This document shows positions 26,916 to 38,318 of a stretch of DNA of 64,000 nt, one piece after another. Origin of the DNA: Chromera velia (Eukaryota > Sar > Chromeraceae); assembly GCA_018398765.1 (NCBI GenBank), contig JAHBMJ010000653.1, positions 1-64,000 of the forward strand. The letters run 5' to 3'. The stretch's first letter is position 1, and every line of letters begins with the position of its first letter. The notes beneath the pieces are model-generated. The model was not told the origin of the DNA, ran no database searches, and saw only the letters and a list, made by a program, of their open reading frames with translations. The translations under genes were made by a program, and so were the position numbers.

Positions 26916-27046
26916 CAGGGGAGTACGTGACAGTGCACCGCATTCTGGAGAGCGGGTGGTGCTTTGCGACGGCTGTGAGTCAGGTGGGAGACACGAGGAC
27001 GGGGTGGATCCCCTACTTCGTCATTGGCCCTCGGGCTTCGGCCTAG
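24716..27046 (+). CDS. SH3-domain protein, 4 exons, about 518 aa
   Basis: Exons 24716-24909, 25024-25165, 25421-26513 and 26919-27046 join in phase and end at TAG. The N-terminus ([15 protein letters not shown]) is basic and is followed by about 100 residues without a recognised domain. Residues about 115-450 are low complexity: Ser/Gly, then Pro/Gln/Thr-rich with PPT and QQQQQQ runs, a likely disordered linker. Residues about 450-514 fit an SH3 fold: VPYLTIQ at the ALYDY position, [13 protein letters not shown] for the diverging turn, then SGWCFATAV and TGWIPYFVI for the conserved Trp and the Pro-Tyr signature. The last intron splits the domain after [10 protein letters not shown]3 domains bind proline-rich peptides; partners here are unknown. 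Exon 1 uses a GTTGGT donor chosen because it alone keeps frame. The exon 3 start could be 25400 instead of 25421. Confidence 0.75.
25200..25298 (+). repeat. (CT)n tract forming an intron polypyrimidine stretch
   Basis: About 100 bp of CTCT/CTTT repeats lie in intron 2 of the SH3 gene, upstream of the exon 3 acceptor. The run contains no AG and so cannot offer a competing acceptor. Confidence 0.9.
26877..26918 (+). repeat. (CTGC)n repeat that ends as a splice acceptor
   Basis: A tetranucleotide array of about ten units runs without AG until its final unit reads CTGCAG, which is the acceptor of the last exon of the SH3 gene. The repeat therefore provides both the pyrimidine tract and the acceptor. 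Confidence 0.85.
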
Positions 27047-28609
27047 TGGAATGAGATGGATGAAAGAAAAGGCTTTCCTTCCCTCCATCCGTGCACCGAC
27101 TTGCCTGCTGCCCTCTTTCCTCATTGCTCCTTGCTTTCCGTCTCTAGTGCCCCGCATTGGCTCGCACCACCTCTCTCTCATGATCCCTGTGGTCTGATCG
27201 AGCCAGAGAGAGGGGGGAATTCAGGAATCACGTGAGTGGCATGCAGCAGCAGGTATGTTGAGTGTTTCGGCTGAAAAAGGGTCGAAGAAAAAAGGAAATG
27301 CTCTCTCTTTATCTCGTTTCGAGGGCTGATGCAGGATCAAGACCTAGCGGTGCGTGTCTTGTGTGCGTCTGCTCGGTTTTTTTTAGGCTCCGTGCTTCAG
27401 TCACTCACTCACTTAGTCACTCCTTCCCTTCCCCCACCCGCTGTGTGAGTGATCAACACGAGTTGGTAGTTCACTGGGAGATGATCAGCTTGTGGGGCAG
27501 GGAGAGAACGAGTAAGCGAGTGAGTGAGTGAGTGCGAACGTGTGTGTCAGCTGGCAGGCTAGAGCGAAGCAGTGTACCCATGAGAGAGTGAAGACGGCGG
27601 GGAATTCTGCCAGAGACAGCTTTGTCTTTCTGCCTATCTGTCTGCACGTGTGTCTGTGCATACGTGGGACTTGGACAGACAGCTTTTCCCATCGCGTTGG
27701 TTGGAGAAGAGAGAGAGAGAAAAGCATGAAGGGGGGACAGGGTCAAGAGACCAACCAGATGAGATAGACACCCACTGAGTCGCGCATGAATGATCGATCG
27801 AGCACCTCAAGGGAACGCACTGTCGTCATGTGCACGAACCAGCATGCTGACTGACGGATGGATGGCGGGAAACAAAACCCAGCCGACCATAAGATCAAAG
27901 TGCGTTTTTGTAGTCATTGGTTGTTCGTTCATTGGTTGCCATGGCGCTGTCGGGTGTCTCTCATCGCGAAACAAATGTTATCACCCTTCCTGCTTTCTTC
28001 TATGAAGAACAACAAGCCTGAAAGGAAAGAAAGTAGACAGGGAGAAATCATGATGCGCGCATGTAATTGTCGGGGAGTCGTTGTCATCCTCGACAAAGCA
28101 AAAGGGTTTCTTTCAAGAATCAGAAAACCAACGGAGAGACCCATCACCAGAAGAGGAGAGACGAGACGGGAAAAGGCATGGAACCGCAAGCAACAATTTC
28201 GGCCTGCATGCCCATTCTTGGGGATGGGGCACATGGATGCATTGCGGTCACCTCTCGTTCTCCGGCGTGCTTTTCTCCTCTTTTGTGGACCTTTCGTGCT
28301 GTTTGGCTCTTTTTGTGTACACGCTGCTCGCCTGTCAACTCTCTTTTCTTCTAGTCGTTGTTGTTGCATCTATGCATCGCTCTCTTACTCCTTCTCTCCC
28401 GTCCCTGTACTACTATTTTTCGGTCGGTCCTGACAATGCACGGTGAGAGGTGCATGCTTCTCTTCCCCCTTCTTCTCTTTCTCCCCCTCTGTTTCCTTTC
28501 ACTCCTCTCTGTTTTAAAATGGACCTGGCTGCTTTCCCTCCCGCTGTCCCCTCTTTGGAGCCCTCCCGACCACACGGGGGGTCCCTCCCTTTGATTGAGT
28601 AAGGACTTG

Positions 28610-28644
<35 letters not shown>

Positions 28645-30439
28645 AGAGCTAGGGAGGGAGGACTGATGATTGATGACTTGCCTGGCATCATTGTGTTTTC
28701 TTCCTCTTTTCTTTCTTCGTCTTTTTTTGGCTCCTGGCCAATGAATGTGTCAGACTTCTCTTTCTGTCCGTTCATTCTTTTCTCTATCAGCTCTCAAATG
28801 GACAGAATGTAACACCAATGGAAAAGGCGGGCAAGCAAGTTTTGAGTTGAGGGGGTCGGAAGAAGAAAGAAAACACGAAAATTCAGGATGTGAGCCGCAA
28901 CTCACTTCTTCTAAAGTTCCCATGCAGCAAAAGGGAAGGCCAGTATGCGTTGATGTGTGAATTAAAGAGGAAAGGAGAGCTTTTAGATCCTTCGAACAAG
29001 GCAAAAAAAGCCAAAATGACCAACCCCGAGATTTGGTCTGGAACGTTCTCCCAGGATCCTCTGCTTTCTGATTGTTGGAAGCCTTCGAGTTGTTTCCTCT
29101 ACTCTACCTGTCCTTCCGTCATGTCTTTTGGTAATTGAACAAACTTCTTTCGTCTCATTGCCTGCCCGACACAATGAAGGAGGAAAAGGGGAACGAAATG
29201 CTGAAGGAGGCAATACGTGCGCAAATTAAGGCATCAGATGACTGAAATGAAAAAAAAGAAAAGAGAGAGAGGAATGAAGGAACGAATGAATGAAGAATTT
29301 GCTTTTCACACATCCCTAATCAATAGGGATAGTGACCGACCGATATCGGGTGTACATGCAGGACCTCCTCAATGTATGTAGCATTCCTTTTCCCCTTCTC
29401 CTTCGAAAGAGAGAGAGAGACATGCAGAGTGGGTGAGAAACGGAGTGGGTGAGAAACGGAGAAGACAAGCAGACGCACATGCCTGTCAGTCAAACCTGCC
29501 TGCCTGCCTGCGCCCCTGCAGCGACTAATCGATGGATCGAAAAGTCGGCACACGCAGCAGGCCTGCCTCCAGGTTCGTTCCATGGATGTCGAGCTAGACA
29601 GACACGGACATGCATGCGCAGACTCTCTCTCTCTCTCCCTCTGTCTGCATGTATCAAAAGATTGGCAGACAAGACAGACAGAATCACGGAAAGAGGAAAG
29701 AATGAAGGAACGAACGGATAAAAAAAACATACATACATACATACAGACATAAGAAAGTCTGGTAGGGGGAGTGAAAAAAAGTGCTGTTTCATTCGTTCGT
29801 TCGAACACGTGAATGGCACAAAGACGGGTAGAGGAGCGTTTGTCCATGAAGGAATGTCCTTTCCTCCTTCCTCCCGATCCTCCACAGAGAAGGGGAAGGA
29901 AGAGAAGGATGGCAAAGAAGAGAGAAGAACGAGCAGTCAATGTTCATAGATACAGAGGGAAAGGGGAGGAGACGGAGGTTCCAGGAACCCGATCGGACCT
30001 TGCAGCGATCTTTTGTGCAACTCCTTCCTTCGCCTCTTCCCCCCAAAGGGCTGAAGAAACAATGACCCTTTTTTACATGAATTCGTTGAGGGTTTGGGGT
30101 GCGGGAGTTTCCCTGAAATTTTGTTGCAAGCCTGCATGCTTGCCTGCCCGCCTTTTTGCCCGTTCTTCGGATGCCCTCTCCGGGCGAGTAAGAAGAAGCG
30201 AGGGAATCTGAGAAGAGTGTGTTGCTCTCTCTCTGTCTCTCTCTCTCTCTCTCTCTTTTTCTGCCATTGAGGTGATGGTGTTCATCCACACCCATGCACA
30301 CATACTCACACACGATTGACAGAAGGTGAAAGAGAGAGAAGAGAGCGACTCGGTCCCCATCCAGCATTCCCGAATGGCAATTGGCTCGTAAGTTCCTGCA
30401 TGTCGTTTTTGCACTCTGGTCGTGTCGTCTTGTCGATGG

Positions 30440-30478
<39 letters not shown>

Positions 30479-30681
30479 TTCAAATTCACCATCCATCCAA
30501 CGTACAGCATTCTTGGGGCAAGACGGTGGGTCTCAGGCAGGCGGCCAATTGGAACGGTAGTTGGTTATTGATTCAGTCAACTCTCTCTCTCTCTCGGTGT
30601 CTCTGCGGGACGAGAGCAAACGAACAATGGAATGAAAGCAGAAGGGGGCCTTGGTCGTCTCATTGATTGATTGATTGATTG

Positions 30682-30712
<31 letters not shown>

Positions 30713-31194
30713 GCTTGAGTACGGGTGTGTGGATGTGATAGGTGGGGGGCGCGAGTACCCAGAGAGACGGCTTGTGGATTTTCATGCCAACCCTCGTCTA
30801 GCTGTCTTTGGTGAAGAGAATTAAAGAAAACCAATGCGTTCTTCTGCCGGCGTGATCCCATCTCTTTCAAGTTGTGATGGGCAGCTCGTAATCAGAAAAC
30901 AGAACCAGACCACACCACAGCAAAAAGGCCAATGATTGAGGGGCCAAGAAGGGTGTCAGCAGCCACCTTGTGGACATGGATGCAAGTTAGCATTCAAAGG
31001 AGGGGACTGCAATCAACCTAGAAGACAAGACCTCTTTCCCGAACAGAGAGGGGAAGCGTAGAGCGAGCGAGAGAAAGAGAGAGAGAGGCTGGATGTGAGC
31101 GGATAGGAAGGGAAGCAGCATTTCTTCGAATTGCAGGAATCCGGTGCTTTTGTTTTGACTCACTGACTGACTCTCTCTGCTTGTTCCATTTGTT

Positions 31195-31460
31195 CCCGTG
31201 TGCTCCTTTTTGTTGCATGGCTGCTTTTGGCAGTGGCATTGACTCCTTTCTTTCACGTCATGTCTATTGAGGCGCCTGATAGATCCTCCTTCTGCTTCGA
31301 CCTGAAGGGAGGGAAGAAGGCAAGAAGCCCTAGTCAGGCGGAGTCCCGTCGATCCTTCGTCCATTCGTTTGTGAATCCGTGAACGTTCGAAGGATGTAGT
31401 GCAGGTTCAATGCGACAGTCTTGTTGCGCGTGAAATGATCGCTCCCTTCTCCTATTCATT
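31195..31460 (+). repeat. Diverged direct repeat, copy 1
   Basis: The copy runs from the GTGTGCTCCT region to AAATGATCGCTCCCTTCTCCT. It aligns in order with about 31850-32095, sharing GATCCTCCTTCTGCTTCG, AAGGCAAGAAGC, TCGATCCTTCGT, TGTAGTGCAGGTTC and the same end. The copies look roughly 75-80 percent alike by eye, with indels, so the duplication is old. Confidence 0.65.
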
Positions 31461-31849
31461 CATTCATCCTTCGCGCATCCATCCATGATGAAGCGGTAGT
31501 CAGGCCCTGCATGCATCGACCAGCGCATCGCCAAACTTTCTTACCATTGACCGTACTTTTCTTCTTGTGATGCGGCAATCATCCCAATGCATCACTGTAT
31601 CGCCCATTTTTCGCACCCACCAGTCTGTCGGTCTGTGGCACAGCCGTATGTATGTCTCTTTTGATTGATTGCGCTCAGATGTGTGGTGTCCCACGTCCGT
31701 GCGCATCTTGGGTCAAGACAAAAACATTGACTGGTTGTGCCCGTGCAGGCAGTCAGGCAGGCAAGCAATCGAGCTGCATGGTGGGTCTGCATGGCTTATC
31801 ACCTCTTTGCATGCCCTTTTTCTTGTTGTTCTCTTTCCTGTTTCTTCAC

Positions 31850-32095
31850 GTGTGCTCCTCATTGAATGGTTGCGGATGACAAGAGGATTTACTCTTTTCC
31901 TTCACGCGATGTCGACCGAGCCGGCTGGCCGATCCTCCTTCTGCTTCGGCTTGGAGGGAGGTGAGAAGGCAAGAAGCTCTAGTCGTAGTTCCTTCGATCC
32001 TTCGTGCATCTATTAATCTGCGAACGAAGCCAGACTGTAGTGCAGGTTCCATGCGGGCGTCTTGTCGCGCGTCAAATGATCGCTCCCTTCTCCTC
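31850..32095 (+). repeat. Diverged direct repeat, copy 2
   Basis: This is the second copy, about 640 bp downstream in the same orientation, ending AAATGATCGCTCCCTTCTCC. The intervening DNA also has weak matches (ATCGCCCA..TTTTTCGC motifs near 31600 and 32172), so the original duplicated unit may have been about 640 bp. Confidence 0.65.
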
Positions 32096-32603
32096 TTCGG
32101 CGTTGCATCAGTGCATCGCCCAGAATTAGATCAACTCAAATCGAGATTACTGCGGCAGTCATGCATTTATGATCGCCCACTTCCCTTTTTCGCCGCTCCC
32201 CTATGCACCCTGGTGCGGCAGTTCGAGCTCGCACCACTTCATCGCTCACCTCTTCATGCCTTTCGCCCTAACTTTCGCCTTCGTTTCGCCCGCCGTAGGA
32301 CTGCCTGCATGTTTTACTTGTCGTTTTTACAATGTTCAAATGGCTTGCCCGACCAACGTAATTGAGTGAAGTCTGTTCATAACTTAGATAAGACACCTCG
32401 ATGGCTAGCTTAACTAGGTACTAGCACTGGAGAACTGTAAGAGTTCAATATAGTTCAGTCTGAAACCCTATATAGTTCAGTCTGTATATTGATTGATTGA
32501 TTGATTGATTGATATAGTTCAATAAGAGTTCAGTTTGGGGGTCTAAGGAAGGAAGGGGGTCGTTCAATAAGATTGATTGATTGATTGATATGTAATAAGA
32601 AAG

Positions 32604-35229
32604 AGGGATGGTGGGATGATGAGTGTCAAAATGTGCTAAAGAGAGCGACTAAAGAATCAAAGGAAGCGACGGACCAAGAGACGAGGGAAAGAGAGGATTA
32701 GAATGCAACACGGCTTCTCATGAAAAGAAAAGAAATCTTTAGGAAGAAAAGAGTAAGACACCAGAAAGCTGAGAGAGAGATGGTGAGAAAAAAGCTGCTG
32801 CATGATCCTCTTTTTCTGTGGAAGCAGCGAAGAAAGGTGTTAGGGGGGGGAAATACAAGACCGACAGCCAGAGAATTCTCGAACCATTGGGCAGGGGTCT
32901 TTGATGGGGAGGGGGACCTGCCTGAACCTACACCCGACTCGGAGCCTAACCCGCCTGAACATTTTGTTTTCTCTTACAAACAGATTATGGACCAACTGAA
33001 AGGAATAAATAAAAAAAAGGCAGCAGAACTGGATGGTATTTCTCCTAAGCAGCTTGCTTTGTGTTTTTCTCATTCTCCTCTTTCTCATTTTCTTTTATTT
33101 ACTTTCTTTAACTTGATGCATGCTTACTCTTGCTGGCCTGAGAATTGGAACATGCTAAGAATCGTCCTTATATCAAAAGGAGTCCCTTCCGCCAATCCGA
33201 ATGAATGGCAGCCGGTCCATGTCATGAACCCTCTCGCAAAGCTTTTTGGTCTCTTGATGAATAACCGGGTCCGCTCCCAGTCACGGTTTGATGAGAGACA
33301 GATAGGCTTCACGAAGGGAGTCGGGACCAGGGAAGGGATCGGAGCGGTGGTGGGCCTTACGCAGTCGTGCAGAAAGAAAAAGAGAGCGCTGTTAGGAGGT
33401 TTTATTGACTTTTCTAAGGCGTTTGACTCAATCCCACGAGACAAACTCTTAGTGAAGTTAGAGAAGGAAGACATCCAACGTGCAGACCTCTCTCTGGTGA
33501 CAGCAATGTATAGGGGGGTCAGGGCAAGAGTAGATGGGGACAGTATGTTATTTAATGAAGGGGCGGCCATCCAACAAAGGGATACGTTGTCTCCTTCTCT
33601 TTTTCTTTTGTATGTTAATGATCTGCATGAATCTATTAGTAATGGACTTACGGAGGATGGGAGCTAAACAGAGAAAGTTTGTTTGGGTGAGCAAGATTCT
33701 AAAGTGGGGAGCCTATGGTATGCGAACGACTTAGTTCTTTTTGCGTACTCCACTTTAGACCTCCAAGCCAAATTCAATGCATTGCATATATATTGTGAGA
33801 AGTGAGGGTTGAAAGTTAATTTAAAGAAAACAAAAATCCTCCGTCTATCTGATGAGTATGATGAATGTGCAAGAGCAGTCATGTATGGAGGGAAAGAAGT
33901 AGAGAGAACGGATGAATATAAATATCTGGGATATTTGTTTTTTAAAGGGGGGGACTTGGTTCGATCGATTGAAGCGCGGTTGTGAAACGGAGAGTATGCA
34001 TTGGGGGCAGTAATTAGGTTGGCAGCAAACATGCCAGGGTTGTCTCTTAGGGCAAAGATTCAGCTCATGCAAACCTGCTGGGAACCGGTTACGTTGTATA
34101 GTCTCAAGTGTCTCCCTGTCAGCCAGTCTGAAACAGACTGAGAATTGATCGATAATTTACGTTTACATTTCCTGTCTTCCCTTTCGCAGCCTCCGCATTC
34201 CTTCTCTTCTTTGCTTAGGTCTCCTTCCTATGCGAGCTTTTCTGTGTGCCCGTTTTGCAAATCTCTGGATCTCTCTAAGTTGTTCTACTCTCCCTATCCC
34301 TCAGGCACTTCTCAGGGTCTGGAGGGGGCCAGAAGGCCAGAAGCAGACTCTGAAAAGAACGGTGCGTGGACTCTTTGTATGGGCCGACCTTGAATTTCTA
34401 ATGTCTCTCCCCATACAGGCTTTAGGAAGGAATCTAAGCAGACAGAACCTTTTTGTCGATTTGAAAATAAAGGATGCAGTGGGAAAGGAGTGTATAAGAA
34501 AAAAAGAGCAACAGGAGGCTACCCGTTTTCCCCTGACTGTACACCTGTCTGGTATACAGAGAGCCTTTCCTTCTTCTTCCAGATCCTGTCTCTTTCTTCT
34601 CTCTTCCCGTTACGAGCACAGGGGGGGGGGGCAGAGTCAGAGTTTTTGGTCTGCCTAAGAAAGCTTTGTATAAAAAGATTAAGCCGCTGGTAAACTTTAA
34701 GGTCCTTTCTTTTAACAGACAAGGTGAGCAAGCAGGCGTGTCTGCTGAAGTCTTCTGCAAAGAGTCTTCTTGCATGAAAGGGAGGAAAGTTGACGACCTA
34801 TAGTATAGACTGTCGGTTTGCCCTCGGTAGGCCTTTGCAAGAGAGAGGTTGCCGGCGATTGACTCTGAGAGACGGGCACATCGGTTGTAGGGACTCAGAG
34901 TGAATCGTAATTCGGGGGTGGAGGGAGCAGACCCGGGAGAGAAAGAGGCGAGGAAATGGTTGTGGGATGGCTTGAAGGCAGACTCCGAAAGCGCTATGAA
35001 AATTATTCGAAAGCTTTGTATTTCTTTTTACTCACTTGAATCAGTTTACTGAACATTCTTTAACTTGTTGTTTCTCGATTTTTCCTCTGATTCCAATTCA
35101 GCTTCGCCATTGAAGTCTTGCTTCAGCCTACCGTCTCTTGAAGTAGAGCTAGGATCTTAAACAAGGCTTATATAAACATGAACTGCCAGGAGCTAGGCTC
35201 CGATGGCTATAGTCATTCATTCATTCATA
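32604..35229 (+). mobile_element. Decayed, 5'-truncated LINE with reverse transcriptase
   Basis: The open frame 32720-33667 encodes a non-LTR reverse transcriptase core. KAAELDGISPKQL matches the RT entry region, FIDFSKAFDSIPRDKL is motif A with its catalytic Asp, and QQRDTLSPSLFLLYVND is motif B with Arg where Gly is usual. The same frame continues past a TAA at 33665 to SLWYANDLVLFAY, a motif C in which the second-box Asp is Asn, and KYLGYLF. A further in-frame TGA lies near 33804. Upstream the frame extends through a TAG to GWWDDEC, the linker that follows the endonuclease in intact LINEs; the endonuclease itself is absent. Frame-shifted coding-like sequence continues to about 34660. The element may end at a short CATT run near 35215. 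The clade is not resolved. Confidence 0.8.
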
Positions 35230-35615
35230 TACCTCAAATATTTGAGCTTAAATTTAGCTTTAATATCAAATGAAATGAAATTAAATAAATAATAAATTAT
35301 TTATAATTTTTATAATGATTTACCTGTAGCACTACAGCTGTAGAAGTAGAGTTTTAAATAAATTGCATGCTATATATTGCTAGTATTTTGCGATAGCTCA
35401 TAGATGCATCGATTCATCATAAAACTAATTGCATTTGTATTTCTTTAAAATTAACTAGAAAAATTATTTGAGAAATAAATTTTAACGTATAACTTACTGA
35501 ATGTAGTGCATAGTGACCATGTTTGATTTGATTATATTTGATTTGATTTGATTTGATTTGAGCTTCAACCTCAAATATTTGATATTTGAGGTAAGATTTG
35601 AGGTTAACCTCTTAG
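35227..35615. mobile_element. AT-rich MITE-like element carrying repeat terminus copy 2
   Basis: The right end (35513-35615) is the near-identical inverted partner of the terminus at 6-114. The left end (TACCTCAAATATTTGAGC at about 35231) resembles the same terminus imperfectly. The interior is AT-rich with no reading frame, so this looks like a roughly 390-bp non-autonomous element with degenerate TIRs. Confidence 0.55.
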
Positions 35616-35906
35616 CGTTCCTCACTAAGTCACTGACTTACTGTCACTCTGATCATTTTTCTCATGACAATAGTTATCAGAACATTTCTGATGTGTGTTT
35701 CAAAAATTTAAAAAAATATATATATAATTATAACTTATCAGTTCCGTAAAAAAAATATGCCTGTGTGGCAGTGTATATATACTAGTCACTGAGACTCACT
35801 TTAGTACTAATAGAGATTAAGAACGTAAAATTGATAGATTTAAAATTGCATATGACTTTTTGTTGATACGATAAAGTTAGAACACGTACTAAAATTGAGG
35901 TGACAA

Positions 35907-36340
35907 TCACTCAGTTTTATGGCACTTCCTTTTCCTCTTCTTCATGATCACTTTCTTCAATGTGGATCGAATCGATCGGTGGTGGGAGCTGCTGAAAACT
36001 TTTTTTCTGGCTTTTTGGCTTTCCAGGAGTGGGTGCTCCTGGGCTTCTTCGGCTGCTGCATACTCACAGCCACAAATGGTTTCTCCTTCCCCCTCGGCTC
36101 CTTGTATTTTCACCTGACACTGAATCACATTTGCCCCCTTTTGCACGGACCATATTTTTTTTTGCGTACCTGGCTCTAAAAACAAATGTCTCCTTCTTCC
36201 CGTTCGACCCTGTCAGATTGTGTGACATGTCTTTACAGGGTGTAAAATGTTTGCAGACGCTCAAAAAGGGGGCTGTAAAAGATGTTCCAGCACCAGAAAA
36301 GTCAACACAGCTGTTCAGAAAAACGTTCAGTTGATCGGTT
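35907..36340 (-). pseudogene. Coding-like remnant, unidentified
   Basis: On the minus strand one frame reads through LSVCKHFTPCKDMSHNLTG, and an overlapping frame gives KGANVIQCQVKIQG and a Lys/Arg-rich end. The switch falls near an A-run at about 36160. Cys/His spacing hints at a DNA-binding or transposase fragment, but no family is recognised. It lies between copies of the AT-rich repeat, which fits a decayed transposon gene. Confidence 0.3.
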
Positions 36341-36474
36341 TACCTCTGTATGAAGTAAAAGGGGGTGAAACGTCAATTTCAGTGCAGCTCAAAATGTTTT
36401 TTTTTTGAGAGCAAACCATCAAGATTTAGGTTTTTTCACTTGAATCAGCATGCGTGACGGATTGGTACTTGCAA

Positions 36475-36640
36475 AAGTTTTTTCGGGACCTTCATATTTG
36501 AGGTTGAAAGTCATATTGATCAAATATTTGATCGTATTTGATAGGTCTTTAAACACTAGGTCCTCCCTGACTGGATATTTATTTGAGCTTAAGCCCTGCC
36601 TCAAATCAAATCAAATCAAATCAAACATGGTCATTAGTAG
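36475..36640. repeat. AT-rich repeat terminus, diverged copy 3
   Basis: It contains CAAATATTTGATC and a (CAAAT)n run ending AAACATGGTCAT, the same order of motifs as the termini at 6-114 and 35513-35615 but more diverged. Confidence 0.55.
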
Positions 36641-36963
36641 TGCATTGCATGTTATAGTGCATGTACATGCATATATAGGCTATGGTATAGCTAATTTACT
36701 TTTATAGTCAACCATTATTCATTCAATCAAAATATTAAAAGCAATCCAAGTCAATCTATAGTCAAATTAAGTCGAATCTAGAATCAGAGCAATCAATCAA
36801 TCTGCATCATGAGTTACTACCAGACTAGTACCAGTATAAAGTTATACATAGAGTCATACCTGATTTTTTAAGAGCTTCTCCGTCAAGTTGTGACCTAGCT
36901 TAGAGGCTAGCTAGCTTACGACTTTTTTTGGGACTAAGGTGCGCTGCACACCAAATCAGATTT

Positions 36964-37493
36964 TATACAGTATGGTTAGGAGTTATTACCGGCCTCTTTT
37001 AGCCAGTAGCGAGTAACTGTGACTGGCAGTTTGGTAACCATGAGATGGTAACCGGTAGACTTGAAAGCATGTGCCACTAGTACCACTACCATGGTAGTTC
37101 AAGGAAAAACTCTAGTAAAAACAGTTGTTAGACCTATATTTTAAAGCCTGACCACTTAACTTATTAGCAGTTTAAAGCCCTAAAATGATCATATTCAAAT
37201 AACATATGCTATACATAGTGATATACTAGTCAGAGTTCAGTCATAAAATGATGAACATTGAATTTCACTAGAATGAACTTGAACTTTTAATGAATGTCAA
37301 AAATACGATTTTTACTAGTCTAAAATTGGTTTTATACGTTAAGTTTGACTCAGAATATGGCCAAATCTGCCTGTTTTTAGCTACTACCACTACCATTGGA
37401 ACAGTACTACCGTAACCACAAAATTGGTAACCGGGCGGCCTAGCGGCCGCCTAGTAACCGTCCTACTTTCGTTACTCCTAACCATACTGTGTA
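36964..37493. mobile_element. hAT-like MITE with exact 8-bp target duplication
   Basis: This 530-bp element begins TATACAGTATGGTTAGGAGT and ends with the reverse complement of TACACAGTATGGTTAGGAGT. TCAGATTT is duplicated exactly at 36956-36963 and 37494-37501. The subterminal regions are also related (TTACCGGC and GGCCGCCTAGTAACCG types). The 8-bp duplication points to the hAT superfamily. No transposase frame is present. Confidence 0.85.
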
Positions 37494-37849
37494 TCAGATT
37501 TGCTCGTCGCTCATCTCAACATCGCCCATGCCCCCTCCAGTTTCCGCTTCGTCCCTGCTAACATTTGACAATGCCGAAATTTCAATGGTGGCAAGAAGCA
37601 GGACTGGCTTAATCAGATCTGGGTTGAAATCTCATGCATCATAAAGTCTATTTGTCACAACAAGAATATTTATGGAAGGACACCAAGACTCCCAAAACAT
37701 GAATAGTCGCACAAGTAGTGGCGGTTGATGCAGGAAGCTCACTGGTACCTCGCTGTTAGAAAAGCGGAACTGATGCATATGGTTGATCGATGCAATTAAA
37801 TTCACGCAACAATGAAAAGGGCTGAATGAAAGAGGGGACAGAGCAGGGA

Positions 37850-37851
37850 TT

Positions 37852-37899
<48 letters not shown>

Positions 37900-37985
37900 C
37901 GTGCGTGTGTGTGTGAGTGTGTGTGTGCGCGCGCGCGGGCGTGTGTGTGTGTGTGTGTGTGAATGTGTGCACGTGTGTGTGTGTC
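37850..37985. repeat. (GT)n microsatellite
   Basis: About 135 bp of GT with interrupting GC and GA steps lie immediately 3' of the small minus-strand gene, where its 3' UTR would be. On that gene's strand it reads (CA)n. Confidence 0.9.
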
Positions 37986-37990
37986 TGTCT

Positions 37991-38283
37991 TCAGATGGAT
38001 CTCCCTGATTCTTTTCCTGCTTTCCTGACAAGAGCTTTGAGGCATCCCGCAGATTCGGCTGACTTGTCGTACGCCTGTCTTGCCTGCACGAGACACGAAT
38101 AAAGGGGCACGATTACGAGCTCGGAGGAGAACACTCTGTGTAATGCTTGGTTGCGTTTCATGATTACGTCGTTATCCCGGTCCTGAGGACCCAGGGCTCT
38201 CCCTCCCTCCCTCCTCTCCCGAACCGCCCCGCCATTAATGTCTTTCTGCTTGCGTGTTTGTCAGTCTGTCTACGTCTGTTTTA

Positions 38284-38318
<35 letters not shown>

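Larger units (their letters stand above)
27047..32603. other. Long gene-poor interval with microsatellites
   Basis: Beyond the SH3 stop codon about 5.5 kb lacks any exon set I can defend. It holds (GAAA)n at 28612-28644, (CT)n near 30220-30258, (CA)n at 30441-30476, (GATT)n near 30663-30683, (TG)n at 30684-30712 and further (GATT)n runs at about 32489-32515 and 32570-32590. It also has a diverged duplicated segment at 31.2 and 31.85 kb. Short open frames on both strands are low-complexity shadows. The first few hundred bases are probably the SH3 gene's 3' UTR. Confidence 0.5.

Noticed and set aside
27047-31190. Numerous 60-240 aa frames in the gene desert
   Set aside because: They occur on both strands, consist of Ser/Arg/Lys or Leu/Phe-rich simple sequence, and do not chain through compatible splice sites.
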